DNA of 64,000 nt from Rhizophlyctis rosea (taxonomy: Eukaryota; Chytridiomycota; Chytridiomycetes; Rhizophlyctidales; Rhizophlyctidaceae): assembly GCA_027596075.1 (NCBI GenBank), contig JADGJC010000209.1, positions 1-64,000 on the forward strand, written 5' to 3'. Made by a program: the position numbers and the translations under genes. Below the pieces are notes generated by a model. The model was not told the DNA's origin. It saw only the letters and a list, made by a program, of their open reading frames with translations, and searched no databases. Below, in pieces: positions 1 to 11,466 of the stretch. Position 1 is the first letter of the stretch, and each line of letters begins with the position of its first letter.

Positions 1-237
1 AGATTTTTTTCGGAAATCGGATTTTCAGATCACGTGACTGGCTTGTTAAAGGTGGACAAGGGTGGAGATGCTCTTAGCGATGGGGTTGCCACTTTTTGCA
101 GACGGGCTTGTGATCGGGTGATGTCACGCGATCATCTCTGTGCCACGTCTGCGGAGCCCAACGCTGTAGATGCGCTCATCTTGGGCATTCGTGGTCAAAC
201 TGACACCACCAAAAGACATGCACAAATTTGCCTTCTG

Positions 238-890
238 TTAATGACCTCGCCGCGAGACGATTCCGGCGGATAGCGAACCATCAATAGTCACGGGTCCCCA
301 TGTCACATTTAAACCTTGAGGGACGCTCAAACTCGCGGAATCTGGGCCCTGCGCGCCTTGAAATAAAGCCCCAGGAAACCGAAGCGAATCCGCCGATACT
401 TCACCCTCTACATCAAGCCCGAGAAGGTTGCGGAGTAGTAGCTTTTCCTCCTGTAGCATGAGCACAGCCTGGCCCCACTGTAACTCACTGGTCTCGGCCA
501 TCTTGAGTGCCCCACCTATCGAGACATCTTTTCCCCCGTCATTTAACTGGAGAGTACCATCAGGACGACCAACAATGGATGCCCCACCAGGTGACCAGGC
601 AATCTTGACATCGTCCGGGAGAGTCAATGTCCCGCCAGGCGGTAGGTTGAATGCAACATTGCTCGTAGATACATCCAGACCGCGGTCGCTCCTGTGGAAG
701 TCGAATGGAGTCAGCTGAAGTTTGTAGTGTGGCAACCCAGGATGCTCTTTTAGGGCCTTTGTGGTGGGAAGCTCAAGGTCTCCGCCGCGACGCTGAATAT
801 GAGAAGGATGCAGTCAAGTCCGCTGCATTATACTCGGCAGCTGATTGTTTTGAGGGTAAAGCGCGAACCATTTGGAACGTCAGCGGACAT
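238..890 (-). CDS. Hypothetical beta-rich protein, two exons
   Basis: I do not recognise the family. The model has exon 1 at 890-834 and exon 2 at 792-238, giving about 203 residues, with a 41-base GT-AG intron removed in phase 0. The reading frame stays open and protein-like across the junction, which is why I extend it upstream of the longest single-frame ORF, which has no ATG. The chain is rich in Gly, Pro, Leu and alternating polar/hydrophobic residues (for example NLPPGGTLTLPDD and DGTLQLNDGGKDVSIGG), which suggests a beta-structured repeat or fibre-like fold. There is no signal peptide and no membrane segment. It lies head-to-head with the coiled-coil gene starting at 1036, about 145 bases away, so the two may share a promoter. 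The start could lie further upstream. Confidence 0.45.
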
Positions 891-1035
891 CACAGCATAT
901 GGTTGAGGTGGAGAACGGAGACCGGAAACCCGCTTGGTATTGGTTGGGACTTTGGCACAACATAATCCAGACAGGTTACAATCTAGATACGCACTCGGGA
1001 CGTGAGAAAATAAAGATTCCGAACTTGAAAAGAGT

Positions 1036-1779
1036 ATGAGTGCAACAGACGTGAAGGAGTTGTCGCATCAGTTCCGCTTGCTGGAGAAGCGTCAGGAGAA
1101 ATCAGTATGCACTATCGAAAAACTTTTGGCACAGGTGGAAACCATCGAAGAGGATAACGCGTCATTGAAAGAGGACAATGTCACTTTGCGGTTGCAACTC
1201 ATCCAGCTTGAGAAAGAAGTGGGTGCGTTGCGCAAGAATGGTCCAGTCGATGTAGAATCACATGGCGACACGGAGACCTCATCACGGAACAGACTTGTTG
1301 CGGATGACGCCGCTACCATTCGCAACGTCCTGCGCCAGCAAGGCCTCCTCATCGCCAGTCTCCAGGCTGAAATTTTGGAGATTCGGGGTGTCTACAAAGA
1401 CGAGTCGTACTTTCAGGACTTGCTGGCTAAGCGAGTGGGCGTGGCTGATCTAAAGTCGAAGGGTAACCTCACCATCCCAGGTGTTGGTACCACGGACGTC
1501 ACCACACCAGAGGCCCATTACGAAATTAAGAGATGGTCAAAATATGACATTGTGCCGGGACAACTTGGAAAGTATCAGCTGAAGGTCCGGCGGTCGAAAA
1601 GCATCGCATGTTTCTTCGGTCGGATGCCAACTGCCGAACGCCTCGAAATAATCCTTCGTCTGATGTTTGGTGTGGCCGTTGTTGAAATTTGCGGATGCGC
1701 TCCAGAGCGATCGTTCCGAAACCTACACTCATGCTGCGCATGCGGAAGTGTTTCGCCTTCACATTCAATTGACTTTTGA
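1036..1779 (+). CDS. Coiled-coil protein with virus-type EIK...GQL nuclease-like domain
   Basis: The 247-residue frame opens with an ATG at 1036. Residues about 5-65 and 90-125 are heptad-like and Leu/Glu/Lys-rich, predicting a coiled coil. Residues about 145-195 carry GVGTTDVTTPEAHYEIKRW, then GQLGKY and ACFFG. The order Asp...Glu-x-Lys...Gly-Gln-Leu...Tyr resembles PD-(D/E)xK-like domains found at the C-termini of proteins from large eukaryotic DNA viruses and from fungi carrying virus-like genes; this is recalled family knowledge, not a search. After about residue 210 the frame becomes Cys-rich and less convincing. The +2 frame at about 1690-1790 reads AEVFRLHIQLTFEF, which fits the expected end of such a domain better, so a frameshift or unrecognised short intron is possible. 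The gene could be decayed. Substrate and role are unknown. Confidence 0.5.
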   Translation: MSATDVKELSHQFRLLEKRQEKSVCTIEKLLAQVETIEEDNASLKEDNVTLRLQLIQLEKEVGALRKNGPVDVESHGDTETSSRNRLVADDAATIRNVLRQQGLLIASLQAEILEIRGVYKDESYFQDLLAKRVGVADLKSKGNLTIPGVGTTDVTTPEAHYEIKRWSKYDIVPGQLGKYQLKVRRSKSIACFFGRMPTAERLEIILRLMFGVAVVEICGCAPERSFRNLHSCCACGSVSPSHSIDF

Positions 1780-2661
1780 ATTTGGAACAGCAGAAGATAG
1801 CAACTCGCGACATTCTGACTGCGCCACAGAATCGCACAATTTGGCCCCTGGTGCGCGTCAGCTGGAGGTTCCTGGCCGTAAAAGCACGAGTTAGCCGGGT
1901 AGCTTTCACATTGTGCATTTCCTACCAGTGGCCAAACTTTTGAAAGCACCCGATTCACCATTTTTACAATGGTGCAAAGCTCATCATATATCATAAATCA
2001 TCCATAAGTCTATGGTGTTTACGGAATCTCCTGGTGCACCATGAAGCGGCAGCTTTGTATGGGGCGACCATCATCCGATGGAGAGACAACTGTAGGTAAA
2101 TGGTTTCAGTTGGATGGAGCGGACACCTCCTGAACCTGAACCCATGAGAGATGGATCAGCCGAATGAAACTGGATGACAAAGTTCATTCTTCCTGAATAG
2201 CGATAATCGAGAGGCCGTTTTGTTCAATTTGGCATGCACTGCTATCAGTCGGCAATTTCTCGAGATCAAGTAAGATGTTCCGAAAACTTGAACCTTTTCC
2301 TTGGCGGCTCCGGAAATGTGAATCGGGCAATGCGTGCGGTTTCATCGCTACCATAGTTCAGACTTCGGACTTCGCAATGGGGAAAACAGGAAAACATCGA
2401 CTTAACCCATTTAGGAAAAATGGCGCAGCAGGGTCACCCTAGTCAGTCACATGACTTTCCACCGTGCCTCCCAAACTCTTTTGGGTGTTGCTGTCTCCAA
2501 CTTTGCTTCACTTCCCATCTCGTTCCTTCACGAGTTGAATTGCATTGTGCAGAATGAAATCGTTATCATCAGCAGTCAGACTTTATGGGTGTACGCGGAG
2601 AGCGCTCATAACGAGATCAATATGGAGGACCAAACATACGAGTGTTGCCGACACTTCCAGC
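1780..2661. other. Intergenic stretch with no convincing gene
   Basis: No frame here looks coding at length. An ATG at 2451 opens a 72-codon frame. With a donor at 2591 and an acceptor ending at 2660 it would join in the correct phase to the CoA-transferase exons, so part of this stretch may be the first exon of that gene. Confidence 0.4.
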
Positions 2662-4699
2662 AATCGTAGCCCACCACCTCCTCTTGCTGGCATCCGTATT
2701 CTGGATATGACGCGTACGTAGCTTTCGCTTCAGCGTTACTGAACGGCGGTCTAATTGATGAATTTGTCAGGCGTTCTTGCTGGGCCCTACTGCAGTGAGT
2801 CTCAAGCTTTGGTTTTGGCTTGACCATATCTGACTGTCGATTTGCTCAAGCAATGATTCTTGGCGATATGGGGTTTGTACACCGCTGTATGCCATGATCA
2901 AGGAGGCAATCATTGACTGTGTTGGATAGAGCGGAGGTTATTAAGGTTGAGAATCCGCAGTCAGGAGGTACGTGTTCACTTCGGTGCCGCTTGATAATGT
3001 CCATTGATTCATCCCCCTCGTAGATGACACACGCGCTTGGGTAGGGTTTGAATGATTGCCATGACGACCATGTAAACAAATTGCATGCTGCTGATGGTCA
3101 ACCATTGACGATGCTAGGGTCCGCCTTTTGCCAAGACAGTCGACCCGGCGGACACCCACCCACCCGAAAGCGCCTACTTTCTGGGAGTCAACAGAAACAA
3201 AAAGTCCATCACTGTCAACTTCAAGCATCCGGACGGCCGGGAAATCATCAAAGACCTTGCGAGGAAGTCTGACATTCTGGTTGAGAATTTCGTCCCGGTA
3301 GAGCTCGTTTGCCCGGCAAGAAGTCATGAACCCCCATCTTAGAAAATCATGTAGGGTAAACTTGATGAGATGGGTTTGGGCTGGGAAGATCTCCAAGCCG
3401 TCAATAGCAGACTGATATATGCATCAGTAAGCGCCGTTCGACATTTCCGATCAAGATCAATGCTGACAATAATGGTAGTAGATCACCGGATACGGACCGG
3501 ATGGTAAGTTGGTACGATAATATACAAGTATGCGCTGGAATAACAAAGGCGTAGGACCTTTCGCTAAACGCGCTGGCTATGATGTTATCACTGAGTAAGA
3601 GTTGAGCTGCCGGTCATGGTTTTGACCTGGGTTAACTATTTTTAGGGCCGAAGCGGGGCTGATGCATATCACTGGTGAATCTGATGGGCCACCAGTAAAA
3701 GGTAAAACAGAAATGGTCATGCTTTCTCAATCAGCTATCGTGCTAACGAATATTCAGTGGGAGTGGCAATCACAGACATGACGACAGGTACATCTTGTCT
3801 GTTTGCCGACAGGTATCAACAATCTTTTCCTGAAGCTTTGCCAGGCCTCTACGCGCATGGCGCAATATTGTCTGCGTTATTGGCGCGTGCAACCACAGGC
3901 GTTGGCCAAAAGTTGGACATCTCTCTTTTGGTACAACTTCCTGATTTCTGGCTTGTGCCAGATAGTTTCTAAATGATTTTATTGTAGGAATGTCAAGTTG
4001 CATCGCTTGCGAATATTGCGCATAGTTATCTGATTGGCGGCCAGGAGGCACGCAGATGGGGTACACAGCATGTCTCAATTGTTCCTTATCAGGTAGGAAG
4101 CGTAGTTACGTTTCGCGACTGGATGCAGCACTGAACATAATATCCTAATTGAAGGCCTTCCCGACCGCAGACGCATACATTGTGGTGGGAGCGGGGAACG
4201 ACCGTCAGTTCGGGAAGTTGGTGAAAGCTCTTGGCTGTCCGCATCTTGCAGAGGATACAAAGTATTGCACGAATGCGGTTCGTGTGAAACATCGGGAAGA
4301 ATTGGTGAGCCAATTTTGTTACTTCTCGGTTAGGTGCGTACCATGACTCATGGAAGGCGACGACAGATACAAACCCTGAATGAAGTGTTCAAACAACACC
4401 CTACATCACACTGGCTCAAAGTGCTCGAGCCACTCGGCTTGCCGTTTGCTCCTGTGAACAATATCAAAGAGACGTTCGAGCACCCGCAGGTGAAAGCTCG
4501 ACGGATGGTAGAAGAAGTCGACCACCCGCGTGCTGGAAAGATCAAGCTTGTTGGTGTTCCTGTGAAGTATGGGCATACCAAGCCGTCTATACGATTGCCA
4601 CCTCCGACTCTTGGGCAGCATACGACAGAGGTGCTGCAGGACGTTTTGGGGTATGAGGATAGTAGGGTCATGGAGCTTAGGAAGGACGGAGTGATTTGA
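2662..4699 (+). CDS. Family III (CaiB/BaiF) CoA-transferase, SUGCT-like
   Basis: Transfers CoA between carboxylic acids; the closest match I recognise is succinyl-CoA:glutarate CoA-transferase, which is mitochondrial in animals. About 15 exons: 2662-2713, 2771-2794, 2851-2872, 2930-2967, 3024-3040, 3118-3297, 3355-3426, 3482-3503, 3555-3594, 3646-3701, 3758-3787, 3845-3930, 3988-4092, 4155-4304 and 4367-4699. They join in phase to 408 residues. Family hallmarks in order: [18 protein letters not shown] near the N-terminus, [65 protein letters not shown], and a C-terminal PAPVN-like segment (FAPVNNI). The N-terminus is incomplete; a start at 2451 is one possibility and would supply a weak presequence. 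Exons of 17, 22 and 24 bases are unusually small. Confidence 0.85.
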
Positions 4700-4825
4700 G
4701 ATTTGGCTTCTTGTTAGAGGTGGTGGTGTATTTTATAGAAATTGATTATTGGACAGTTGGAGTATTTACAGTATATGACAGAAATGGGGTGAATGCGCAA
4801 GATCGATGTGTGGGATACAAATGTT

Positions 4826-5645
4826 TTACTGGCAGAGGTCCCATAACACGTTGGCGTAGAAGAAGTTCGAGTATTTAGGGTCCAAGTCGTACGTGTGGAT
4901 GTCTTTGCTTTTGGTGGACCCTAGAAGTGCAGCATATTGTCAACTCCCTGTTACGTGATTTCGATGTCAGCCAAGCGAAAGTGCACTTACGGACAATCCC
5001 CTTGCAGAACGCGCCCGACTCATTTTTCTCGAATTCGATTCCCAAGGAGCGGTAAATTTGGAGCTTGAGGCTATTATACAAGAGATGTCAATCTTCGAAC
5101 AACAATCTCATCCAGTTGTCAATCATCTCACATTTGCTCATCTGGCGGCAAATTGGCGTCCTTCTCCATCTCCCTCATCCACGCCTCTCGCTCTTCTTCC
5201 AGTCGTCGTAGTTCGTCTTCCAAAGCTCCCATTGATGCCTCGCCCTCAGCCAAGTCTTTCGCAACCGAGGCGCGCTCGTTGTCCAGGTTTGCCATGCGCT
5301 GCACGTATTGCGTCGCACTAAGCTCGCGGGCGGGGCGGTCGGCACTTTCTTTTGCGATTTCCAGTTGACGGGAAAGAGCTGTGGGGAGCAGAATAGAGTG
5401 AGTTTGCGCAATGAGGAGGTGCAGTGAGTCGCGCAATCCACACGTGTCAGAGAGTGCGGACCTTTTAGCAGGCCTTGGATGTCGTTGACCTCTTTTGCTC
5501 GCGCGTCTTGGGCTCGGGCGAGGTAGGAGTGTATGGAGCGGATTTTGGCGGCATCTTGTGGCCCGTTGAGGTTGTCTGTCAGTGTGCGAGCGAGTGTGAG
5601 AGGGTCGTTGAGGGAGGCACTGATGTTTCCTTGGCCTGCCAGCAT
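4826..5645 (-). CDS. SPC24: Kinetochore protein Spc24
   Basis: Subunit of the Ndc80 complex; with Spc25 it links the complex to the inner kinetochore. Four exons: 5645-5462, 5378-5132, 5070-4991 and 4920-4826, giving 201 residues, the usual Spc24 size. The N-terminal half is helical. Residues about 62-143 form a strong coiled coil (ERASVAKDLAEGEASMGALE). The C-terminal globular domain is diagnostic: LKLQIYRSLGIEFE, then KGIVR, then DIHTYDLDPKYSNFFYANVLW, which follows the Spc24 pattern of a short acidic strand and a final aromatic helix. Both splice junctions inside this domain restore the frame exactly. It is convergent with the CoA-transferase, whose stop lies about 125 bases away. The symbol rests on the C-terminal domain. 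Confidence 0.85.
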
Positions 5646-5967
5646 TTTGAATCACTTTGTACTGAGTGGTTGAATGAAACCGTTGGTGAAAGAAGGGGGT
5701 GAATTTGCAACTTGTCGGACCTTTTGTGGGCGATGGGCTGTCCGAAACGCCCGAAGGCCCACGTGAGAAGTAGATAGGGGGAGTGGCTTGTATATGTGGC
5801 TTGATATGGCTCAGCTGTGATCAAATGACTGATCGACTGCGAGATGAATACCAGGTCAGCTTGGCCAGCCCATTACTTCTTGTGCCAATGACATTCCCAC
5901 AAGCTCCACAGCCAGATCTAAACCGACAAAAACCGCTGAATACCTCCAATCTCTTCAACACAAACAT

Positions 5968-6883
5968 ATGACAATGACTACCGAAGGGAACTATGAGTCC
6001 GCGATGGATTTGCAGGACGCGGACGACATGGCAGTTGATGAAGGTGGGTTTGACCATGTACCAGAATAAGCTTTATCACTGGCTGCAATGTTCTAAAGGT
6101 TTGGTCTTGTGAAATAATAGCCGTTGACACAACTGCCCGTGCGAAGTCTGGAGCTACAAAGAGGAAGGGTCGTGGGTTCGCTGCTGGAGGAGGTATGTTT
6201 GGGGATGACAGTGGCACTCGGCATGTTGGCAGCTGATGCAGCGCAATGGTATGCAGGTTTCGACCGTGAGGCAGTAGATCAGTCAGGATTCGAGACACTG
6301 GAAGAGGACGCTACCGGGAAGGCGCAAAGATGTAAGCATCTCATCAAGCCAATCTTTGTAACGTTTCATGCTAACAAACCTTGCTTTTGGACTCCAGCCG
6401 TTGAAGGTTGGATCGTGCTCATCACTGGAGTTCACGAGGAGGCAACGGAAGAGGACGTGCATGAAAAATGTGCCGAGTTTGGTGAAATCAAGAACTTGCA
6501 TTTGAATTTGGATCGCCGTACCGGTTACGTCAAGGTATGTTGGTAAAACACCACTCTCCCAGTGCAGTGTACTTTTCACAATTCGTTATCTGACGTTGCG
6601 CACAATAGGGATACGCATTGGTGGAATACGAAACATACAAAAACGCAAAAGATGCGATAGACAGCCTGAATGACACCGACTTCATGACAAAGACCATCAA
6701 GGCTGATTTCGCATTCATGCGTGGACCGGGTGGGAGCAAGAGCTATCTGCAAAGAAGGTACGAAAGAAGAAATATGGTCATTGCTTTTTCTGGATGGGTT
6801 GCTGAATAGAATTTTGTCAATATCACAGCGGCCGGAGGAGGGGCGGCGGTGGGGGCCGCAATGGTGACGACCGCCGGCGATGA
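5968..6883 (+). CDS. RBM8A: RNA-binding protein Y14 (RBM8A), exon junction complex
   Basis: Y14 pairs with Mago to lock eIF4A3 on spliced mRNA. Six exons: 5968-6043, 6121-6192, 6257-6331, 6398-6534, 6609-6757 and 6829-6883, giving 187 residues, close to the usual length. An acidic N-terminal region ([13 protein letters not shown]) precedes a basic KRKGRG patch. One RRM covers about residues 75-155, with RNP2-like WIVLITGV and RNP1-like [11 protein letters not shown]. The segment after it (FAFMRGP) is typical of Y14. The tail is Arg/Gly-rich ([19 protein letters not shown]). The start ATG-ACA-ATG offers two in-frame Met codons, and I took the first. A functional Y14 fits an intron-rich genome. 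It is divergent from SPC24, about 320 bases away. Confidence 0.92.
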
Positions 6884-7612
6884 GGGGATTGTGTATATTA
6901 TTGCGTGTTGCGGAGAGGATATCCCGATGGTTTAGGTTGCTAGTTTACTTGCTGTGCTGTTCACTCGCAAACGAAAACCACCTTTGTACATTTTAATCTC
7001 AAAGTTTCAGTTTTGCAAAACATTGTTGATCCTGATGCTTTGCGGTTGGCTGCTTGTCGGACGTGATTAGTTTGGGAAGGGGAATGGCAGAATAGCAACC
7101 GTTCAACCGTCATCTTGAAAAGAGGATCTGCAGGAACGCCCAAACCTTTGCATCAGTAGTTACCATGAAGTGCATGTCCTGAGGAACACCCTTCAAATCT
7201 CAAAATCTAGCAGTGGCGTATTCAATCACACAATGCCGACCATCGGGTTGCACCCGTCACCCACTGGTCATTACTGGACAGCAGTGTATATAAACCTGCA
7301 CGGCATCTGAGCTGTGCCACTCAGCTTGGTCAAGACCCAAGACTTTTCAATACATCGCCCAATGGGGATAAGTGATGCCATCATCCATCCATGGCCATGC
7401 AAACATCAATTTAGAGCTGCCGAGATTCCTCCATTCAATGTCTATCAAGACGTTTCCGTGCAGTCTGTCACTTCCAGGTCATCTTTTCATCGACTCATGC
7501 GGGTCCACAATCACAAACTTGATTCAATTTAACACCAAGATCAACTCAAGACCGTTCGTGAAGAGTCGTCCCCTATCCATCTAACCCACACATTATCAAC
7601 TCCAATTTCAAA
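6884..7612. other. Intergenic stretch, nothing recognised
   Basis: Contains the 3' region of the Y14 gene. I see no protein-like frame, RNA gene or repeat. Confidence 0.5.
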
Positions 7613-8059
7613 ATGAATCACACGGAATCCCCGTCAAGGCAGTATTCGACCTAGTCAGATCAGAGCAATTCGCCCCAAACGCATTCACATTCACATACGA
7701 AATCTGATCATTACAACAACTCAATCCCCCACTACGACTGAGCCGAATCCGTCGCCCCACAAAAACTCTCCGCATCAATCCTCGTCAAAAGATTGTCTGC
7801 CCCAGAACGGTGAATCAAACTCTTGGAATGCTCCCGGCTTGATGAACTTGATCCCGTGGTTCGTCGCGTTGAAGTTTTGGCAGCAGGCGCCCTCGCCGTC
7901 GGCAATGTCGTACAGTTGGGGTTGTAGATGGGATGCCTTGGGTGGAGTTGCGGTATGTGCTGGAGATGTGGGCGATGTCACGGTCTCAGTAGCTGACGAA
8001 GGCGGTTCGGGAGGTATATATGTCAGGACAGTAGGAAACACAGGGGGAGGGCATGCCAA
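7613..8059 (-). pseudogene. Frame-broken remnant of a small Cys-rich protein (tentative)
   Basis: Family not recognised. Reading the minus strand, three consecutive segments look protein-like but lie in different frames. The first is 8059-7775 (Pro/Thr-rich, then ACCQNFNATNHGIKFIKPG). The second is about 7785-7735 (DNLLTRIDAESFCGATDSAQS, then stop). The third is about 7738-7613 (GGLSCCNDQISYVNVNAFG, NCSDLTRSNT, ending PCDSF). No intron of normal size joins them. Either the gene has frameshifts, or there are very short introns that I cannot justify. Cysteines and an N-x-T sequon hint at a secreted protein, but no signal peptide is visible. Confidence 0.25.
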
Positions 8060-8501
8060 TCAGTCATTGGTCCGACCAGGCCATAAAAAGGAAAGGTCTG
8101 CTACGTCTGCCATCAAAATCGAGGGACAGTGCCCACAACGGAACGTGGAAGATGGAATGAGCGAGAACACATAGCGCTTGCTTGCACATCCGAGACTTAT
8201 CGTGCGCTATGTGCAGCAGCATACAGCAATACCATCTGAGCCCACTTTCTGGATATCTCGTGGCAATTGACTGTCAAAGTCCAACAGGTTCAACCTTCCC
8301 AATGGTGAAATCAATTTGAAGATAGGATAAGGGATTCAATCCGGATGAAGGCAGATTCGGTGACGAAGTCGTCCCACCTGGAAGATTGCGTAATCAACCA
8401 GCCCCGTAAACATGCCAGTGCCACAGATGTCGCTTCCTGTTGCCAATCCCTTCTTGAGTCCTCAGATTACCACATAAACGTTATGCCCTATACATAAAGG
8501 C
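8060..8501. other. Intergenic stretch upstream of the IQ-motif gene
   Basis: No coding frame is supported. It should contain the promoter of the gene starting at 8502. Confidence 0.4.
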
Positions 8502-11466
8502 ATGATGTTATCCCATAATCCTTCTGCAATACCTCATCCACTCTCCCCACCGCCAACTTCATCACCCAAAACAACATCCAGGCCAACGTCCCGTCCACCA
8601 GCCGCTTTGATCAACCGCATCTCCTTTCCACGATTGAGTTCCTCCGATGCCCTCCTTTCACCAGGTCTGGGATCCCTTGGTGCCGCGGCAATGTACCTGG
8701 GAGGAGAAACGGCAGCTGCAAATGTCGGACTCGCTCCGCCCAAAACTGCACCCGCATCATACGGGAGTGGTGGAGGTGGTGGAGCTGTCGGAATTACACT
8801 CATGGCAGCGTTCCGACCTCCATCTGCTTCCGTCGGCCAGAGAGCCGCAACAGCACCAGAGATGATGTCCACAGATTTAGTGGATAAGTTTCGTCCTCCC
8901 ACAATTGCGGAAGCTACGATACGGCAGAACCGCAAATTGGAGCGGGCTTTGAGAACTGCAGATGGGATTGTGGAAGGTGGGGGTGCAGGGAGGTCTGGGT
9001 GGAGGCGCCGAGTTGCCACCGCGCGAGGATTGGAAGATGAGGGTGGGGTTGGCTTTCAGTTTGATAAGAATCTTGGAGAGATCATGAAGTTGCTTGGTAT
9101 GCCAATTATAAGGAATGCACGAGTTTTGCGAAACGACGCTGGACTGATACTTGCATTTCTCTGCAGACCGAGCTAAGTCCTCGGACGACAGGTCAGGCAC
9201 AACCTCTCTGGATTCCTCACCAAAGAAGCGGAAGGGTGGCGATATACAACAATTCGGTGGCACCGAACAGAAGCATCAACAGACACTTTTCGATCTTGTG
9301 CGCGCAGCTGAGGGTAAATCTCTTCAGCTTGCTGGGCGAAAGCCCATGCGACTCATAGCGGCGGAATTGGAGAAGAGGGTTGAGAGGTTGAAGACCAATC
9401 AGCAAGAGTGGGAAGAGTTTCAGGGGCTTATCAGTGAGTGTTCACTTCTGGTTGTTAGATTTTGGTACACATGGTGGGAACAAGGGACACATCGAAATGG
9501 TCCCACGATGATGCTAGTTTGGATGATTTAAGACTGCTCATCTGACCCACTGATTATCGACTACAGTGGAATACAAACACGCTGAAGCAGCACAACAGCC
9601 CGCAGAGCAGATCGATGCCATTCGTCAAAACAAACTGCTGTTACAATACATGTATCCGGAACATAAGAAACAATTGATGGAGCAAATGGTAAGGGCTTCC
9701 CTTGCGATCGTCCACTCTATGCATGTAGCATCTTGCTTACGAGTGATCATCAGAAAGACACCCACGAGATGCACCGGCAGACAGTGTTGGACAAGAAGAA
9801 GAGGATGGATAAGGCGAAACGGGAGAAGTGGGAGGCGGTGTTGAGGCGGAAGGATGAAACTGCTGTATGTTCTTCGGTGGCTGCTCATTCAGTAATGTGC
9901 TGAATCTCGGCCACAACTCGTACAGGGACAATCGCTTCGCAAAGAGAAGGAAGAGATGGGACGAGCGGCAATGATGCAAAGGAAGTGGTTCATTTTGACG
10001 GTTGTCGCCAGTCGGTTGGGAATGTTTAAGCATGTTTTGGATGTAAGTGTCTACATGCACGCCATGTGAAGCAGTCTGTTTGGAAACTCATGCCTAGCTC
10101 CATATCTAGGACGTACGCGCTCGTCGTCGCGTATGCGCAATCAACAATCATGCTGCTCGGGTAATTCAGAAGGCATACCGCAGATATAAGCGACGCCAGG
10201 ATGACGAGAAGCAGCGGAAAGCTCTCATGCAAATTGCAGGGTGAGTTTTTCGCAAAGCACTGAACTCTCTCCATGTGACACTCAGACTGAACATATGTTG
10301 ATTCTTTTGTAAATCATTCATAGAGTCTTTAAGATTTATGTTCACCGCCGCCGCCAACGCGCCAAGCACAACGCGTCAAACTGCATTCGTCAATTCTTCA
10401 AAGAAGTGCATGATGTTTCGAAGTTGATGAAGATCGTGAAGAAATATCGATACTCAGGTATGAATATTCCGTCGTCTATCACCGTTACGTTCATCCATTG
10501 ACATCACCTTCCTCTCCATCTGGAAATTTGCAGTCGTGAAGGCACAAGGCTACGTCCGCAACTTCCATGATATCCGAAATGCGCAGGTCGTGGCCATCGG
10601 GAAGGCCTGGGATAGGGCGGAACCAGAGTGGTGGATGCATAGGAAACGAGGTGGAGGTGGAGGTGGTGCGGGAGCGGGCATGAAGAAGGCTATGAGTAGG
10701 GAGGATGTGGAAGAGAAGAAGGAGAAGAAGGGGAAGAAGTATGTTCTCATTGGACGTTGATGCGTTGAGTAATGCGGTAATAGTCATGATACTGACGGCC
10801 GTTGCTTCGATTTGCAGGGGCAAAGGCAAGAAGAAGGAGGACAGCGTTACAACGGGGATGGGGTTGAAGGTTCCCGAGTGGGTATCGAACATCATTGTCG
10901 ACATCTTTCATATTTGATTGGAACTTCGTACTTATTCCATGCAGGAATATAAAAATGTCGATTATACTAGAAGACCTGATAGTCCGGCGTAAGGCGCATC
11001 GAGTCGATCTGGCGAACTTCGTAGATAAACTCAATGCCTATAATGCGTCCAAGAAGGTGGGGTGTGGAAGTCTTCACCGGAAGCTCTTGTCGTACAAAAT
11101 TTCACTCTAAACCGTTTTGCGGATTCAGAAACGACTTGTGGTGCCGACGATTCATCGGATGGGGGAAGATGCTGGAAAAGATAAGGGCGCAGGTACAACC
11201 TCTCGTAGATGGATGGTGATCACACGCTTTCGAACATGGAGATTCTGATATTTGCTTGGTTTCTCTGAATTTCCTCAGATGGTGATGAGGCGGATGGAGG
11301 ACCTCCTAGGAGACCCATATTTAAGGTGAGTAGAACTGCTGAGGAACCTTGTCCATGACCTGGCCCGCTCAAACATGTTCTCTCCATATAGCTTATACCA
11401 CCATCGCAAGACCTATTCGCGCTCATTGAAAAGGGATTCTTGGAGACCACCACGTCAGGAAAATAG
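8502..11466 (+). CDS. IQ-motif protein, probably calmodulin-binding and possibly flagellar
   Basis: Thirteen exons: 8502-9096, 9167-9433, 9567-9688, 9754-9864, 9926-10042, 10110-10240, 10324-10457, 10534-10738, 10818-10877, 10945-11056, 11129-11192, 11279-11325 and 11392-11466. They sum to 679 residues with an intact frame. Residues 1-150 are low-complexity Pro/Ser/Ala. Then come helical, charged segments (RLIAAELEKRVERLK, EYKHAEAAQQPAEQ). An IQ motif is visible as HAARVIQKAYRRYKRR, and a second helical repeat as ASNCIRQFFKEVHD. Basic low-complexity stretches rich in Gly and Lys follow (GGGGGGAGAG, KEKKGKK). IQ motifs bind calmodulin or EF-hand light chains. Proteins of this architecture are common in cilia of flagellated protists and zoospores, so a flagellar role is an inference. 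No catalytic domain is seen. Two Met codons start the frame. Confidence 0.7.
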
